64,000 bases of DNA from Dehalobacterium sp040766325 (GTDB taxonomy: Bacteria > Bacillota > Dehalobacteriia > Dehalobacteriales > Dehalobacteriaceae), in NCBI GenBank assembly GCA_040766325.1, contig JAXGQR010000003.1:186001-250000 (forward strand), written 5' to 3'. A program made the position numbers and the translations under genes. The notes under the pieces are model-generated. The model searched no databases. It had not been told where the DNA came from and was given only the letters and a program-made list of their open reading frames with translations. Shown here piece after piece: positions 63,541 through 64,000 of this stretch (position 1 is the stretch's first letter; each line of letters starts with the position of its first letter).

Positions 63541-64000
63541 TTACCTTGTCCTTTCAGTTTCCATATTCGGCATGATTCTTCTGCCGATTTCTTCTAATTC
63601 ATTACCAAAGGTCGAAAGTGGTGTACCATTTCTGATCCCTTCAGCAATATTCTCCAAACGACTGACTGTATCGGCATCGGAGGCTACCACACATCGAGTT
63701 ATTGCAGAATCTGATGATAAAATTTTCTCCTGAACTTCTTTTTCTACTCTTTTTGTTTCCGTTCCTTGTAAATTACCTTCCACATCCAAACCTACATAGC
63801 ATGTATTTCCTGAAATTACAACAGTTGCATCCTCAACTCCGGGCACAGCATCGCTCACACGGGCAAGTTTTTCTGCACGCATCTGAATATCGTTTGTTCT
63901 TTCCCTAGCCCCGTCATTTCTTTTATCTACGGGATTATTTCTTTGATCTGCAGGGTTGGTTTGTGGTGCCGTATTGGGTTCATTTTGTTCCGGTAACGGC
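63541..64000 (-). CDS. YhcN/YlaJ-family sporulation lipoprotein, 5' end outside window
   Basis: The C-terminal 153 residues are visible. The YhcN/YlaJ domain shows RAEKLARVSDAVPGVEDATV, SGNTCYVGLDVEG and VEKEVQEKILSSDSAITR, and a polar Asn/Pro/Gln/Arg-rich linker lies before it. The family is made as lipoproteins in the forespore. The frame is open to the window edge, so the signal peptide and lipobox are off-window and the true start is unknown. Confidence 0.82.
   Translation of the reverse strand, partial: PLPEQNEPNTAPQTNPADQRNNPVDKRNDGARERTNDIQMRAEKLARVSDAVPGVEDATVVISGNTCYVGLDVEGNLQGTETKRVEKEVQEKILSSDSAITRCVVASDADTVSRLENIAEGIRNGTPLSTFGNELEEIGRRIMPNMETERTR

Noticed and set aside
1..64000. 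CRISPR array, tRNA or rRNA gene
   Set aside because: No regular spaced repeats, cloverleaf or rRNA signature was seen in reading both strands.

Overview
The window comes from an anaerobic, endospore-forming Firmicute. I would place it near the Peptococcaceae/Desulfitobacteriales/Dehalobacteriia, from gene content alone and without a database. Evidence: a clostridial-type division and cell-wall (dcw) cluster with a SpoVD/FtsI-like protein, an alpha/beta small acid-soluble spore protein, a YhcN/YlaJ-type sporulation lipoprotein, LysM proteins, many ferredoxin-type Fe-S proteins, and selenocysteine (Sec) codons. I saw no tRNA, rRNA or CRISPR array. Nearly all genes lie on the minus strand, so they read from high to low coordinates.

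Layout by increasing coordinate. 0-10.6 kb: dcw cluster (transcribed mraZ, rsmH, ftsL, spoVD/ftsI, murE, mraY, murD, ftsW, murG; no murF), with a MraZ-type operator upstream of mraZ. 10.7-19.1 kb: a small membrane protein, M20 amidohydrolase, two PHP phosphoesterases, a glycosyltransferase, a TPR protein, a VWA/MoxR pair, a PerR-like regulator and YlbF. 19.3-26.3 kb: a small Cys protein, then a FlxABCD-HdrABC electron-bifurcation operon. HdrA and FlxD each read through an in-frame UGA that is followed by a SECIS-like hairpin. The 3' part of hdrC is frame-disrupted. 26.8-32.5 kb: an SDR oxidoreductase, a secreted metallo-beta-lactamase protein, and an oxidative-stress pair (catalase; rubrerythrin with two rubredoxin domains and a PerR-like operator). 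32.5-38.9 kb: transporters (a YkvI-like protein, TRAP DctPQM, a DUF401 protein), with a fused idh-sucD gene ghost between them.

39-51.9 kb: a long operon transcribed as a prpF-like isomerase, a three-subunit fumarate reductase/succinate dehydrogenase-like (or TcuAB-like) complex, aconitase, NADP-isocitrate dehydrogenase, 2-oxoacid:ferredoxin oxidoreductase and succinyl-CoA synthetase. Read in order these enzymes make a route from a C6 tricarboxylate to succinate/fumarate, yielding reduced ferredoxin and ATP. An IS4-like element sits 32 bp upstream of the first start codon of this operon. 53.8-64 kb: DUF3870, a DASS anion transporter, an aminotransferase, a spore protein, a DUF362 ferredoxin, two LysM proteins (one extremely Met/Gln-rich), Hsp33, a metallophosphoesterase, a flavodoxin-like reductase and a partial sporulation lipoprotein.

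Several genes (ykvI-like, dctM, idh, acn, hdrC, metallophosphoesterase) are broken by small indels, mostly one base missing from a short homopolymer. This is either sequencing error or real decay. The break cluster at 25.7-47 kb, the idh-sucD ghost and the IS next to the operon start favour some real decay; the homopolymer bias favours error.
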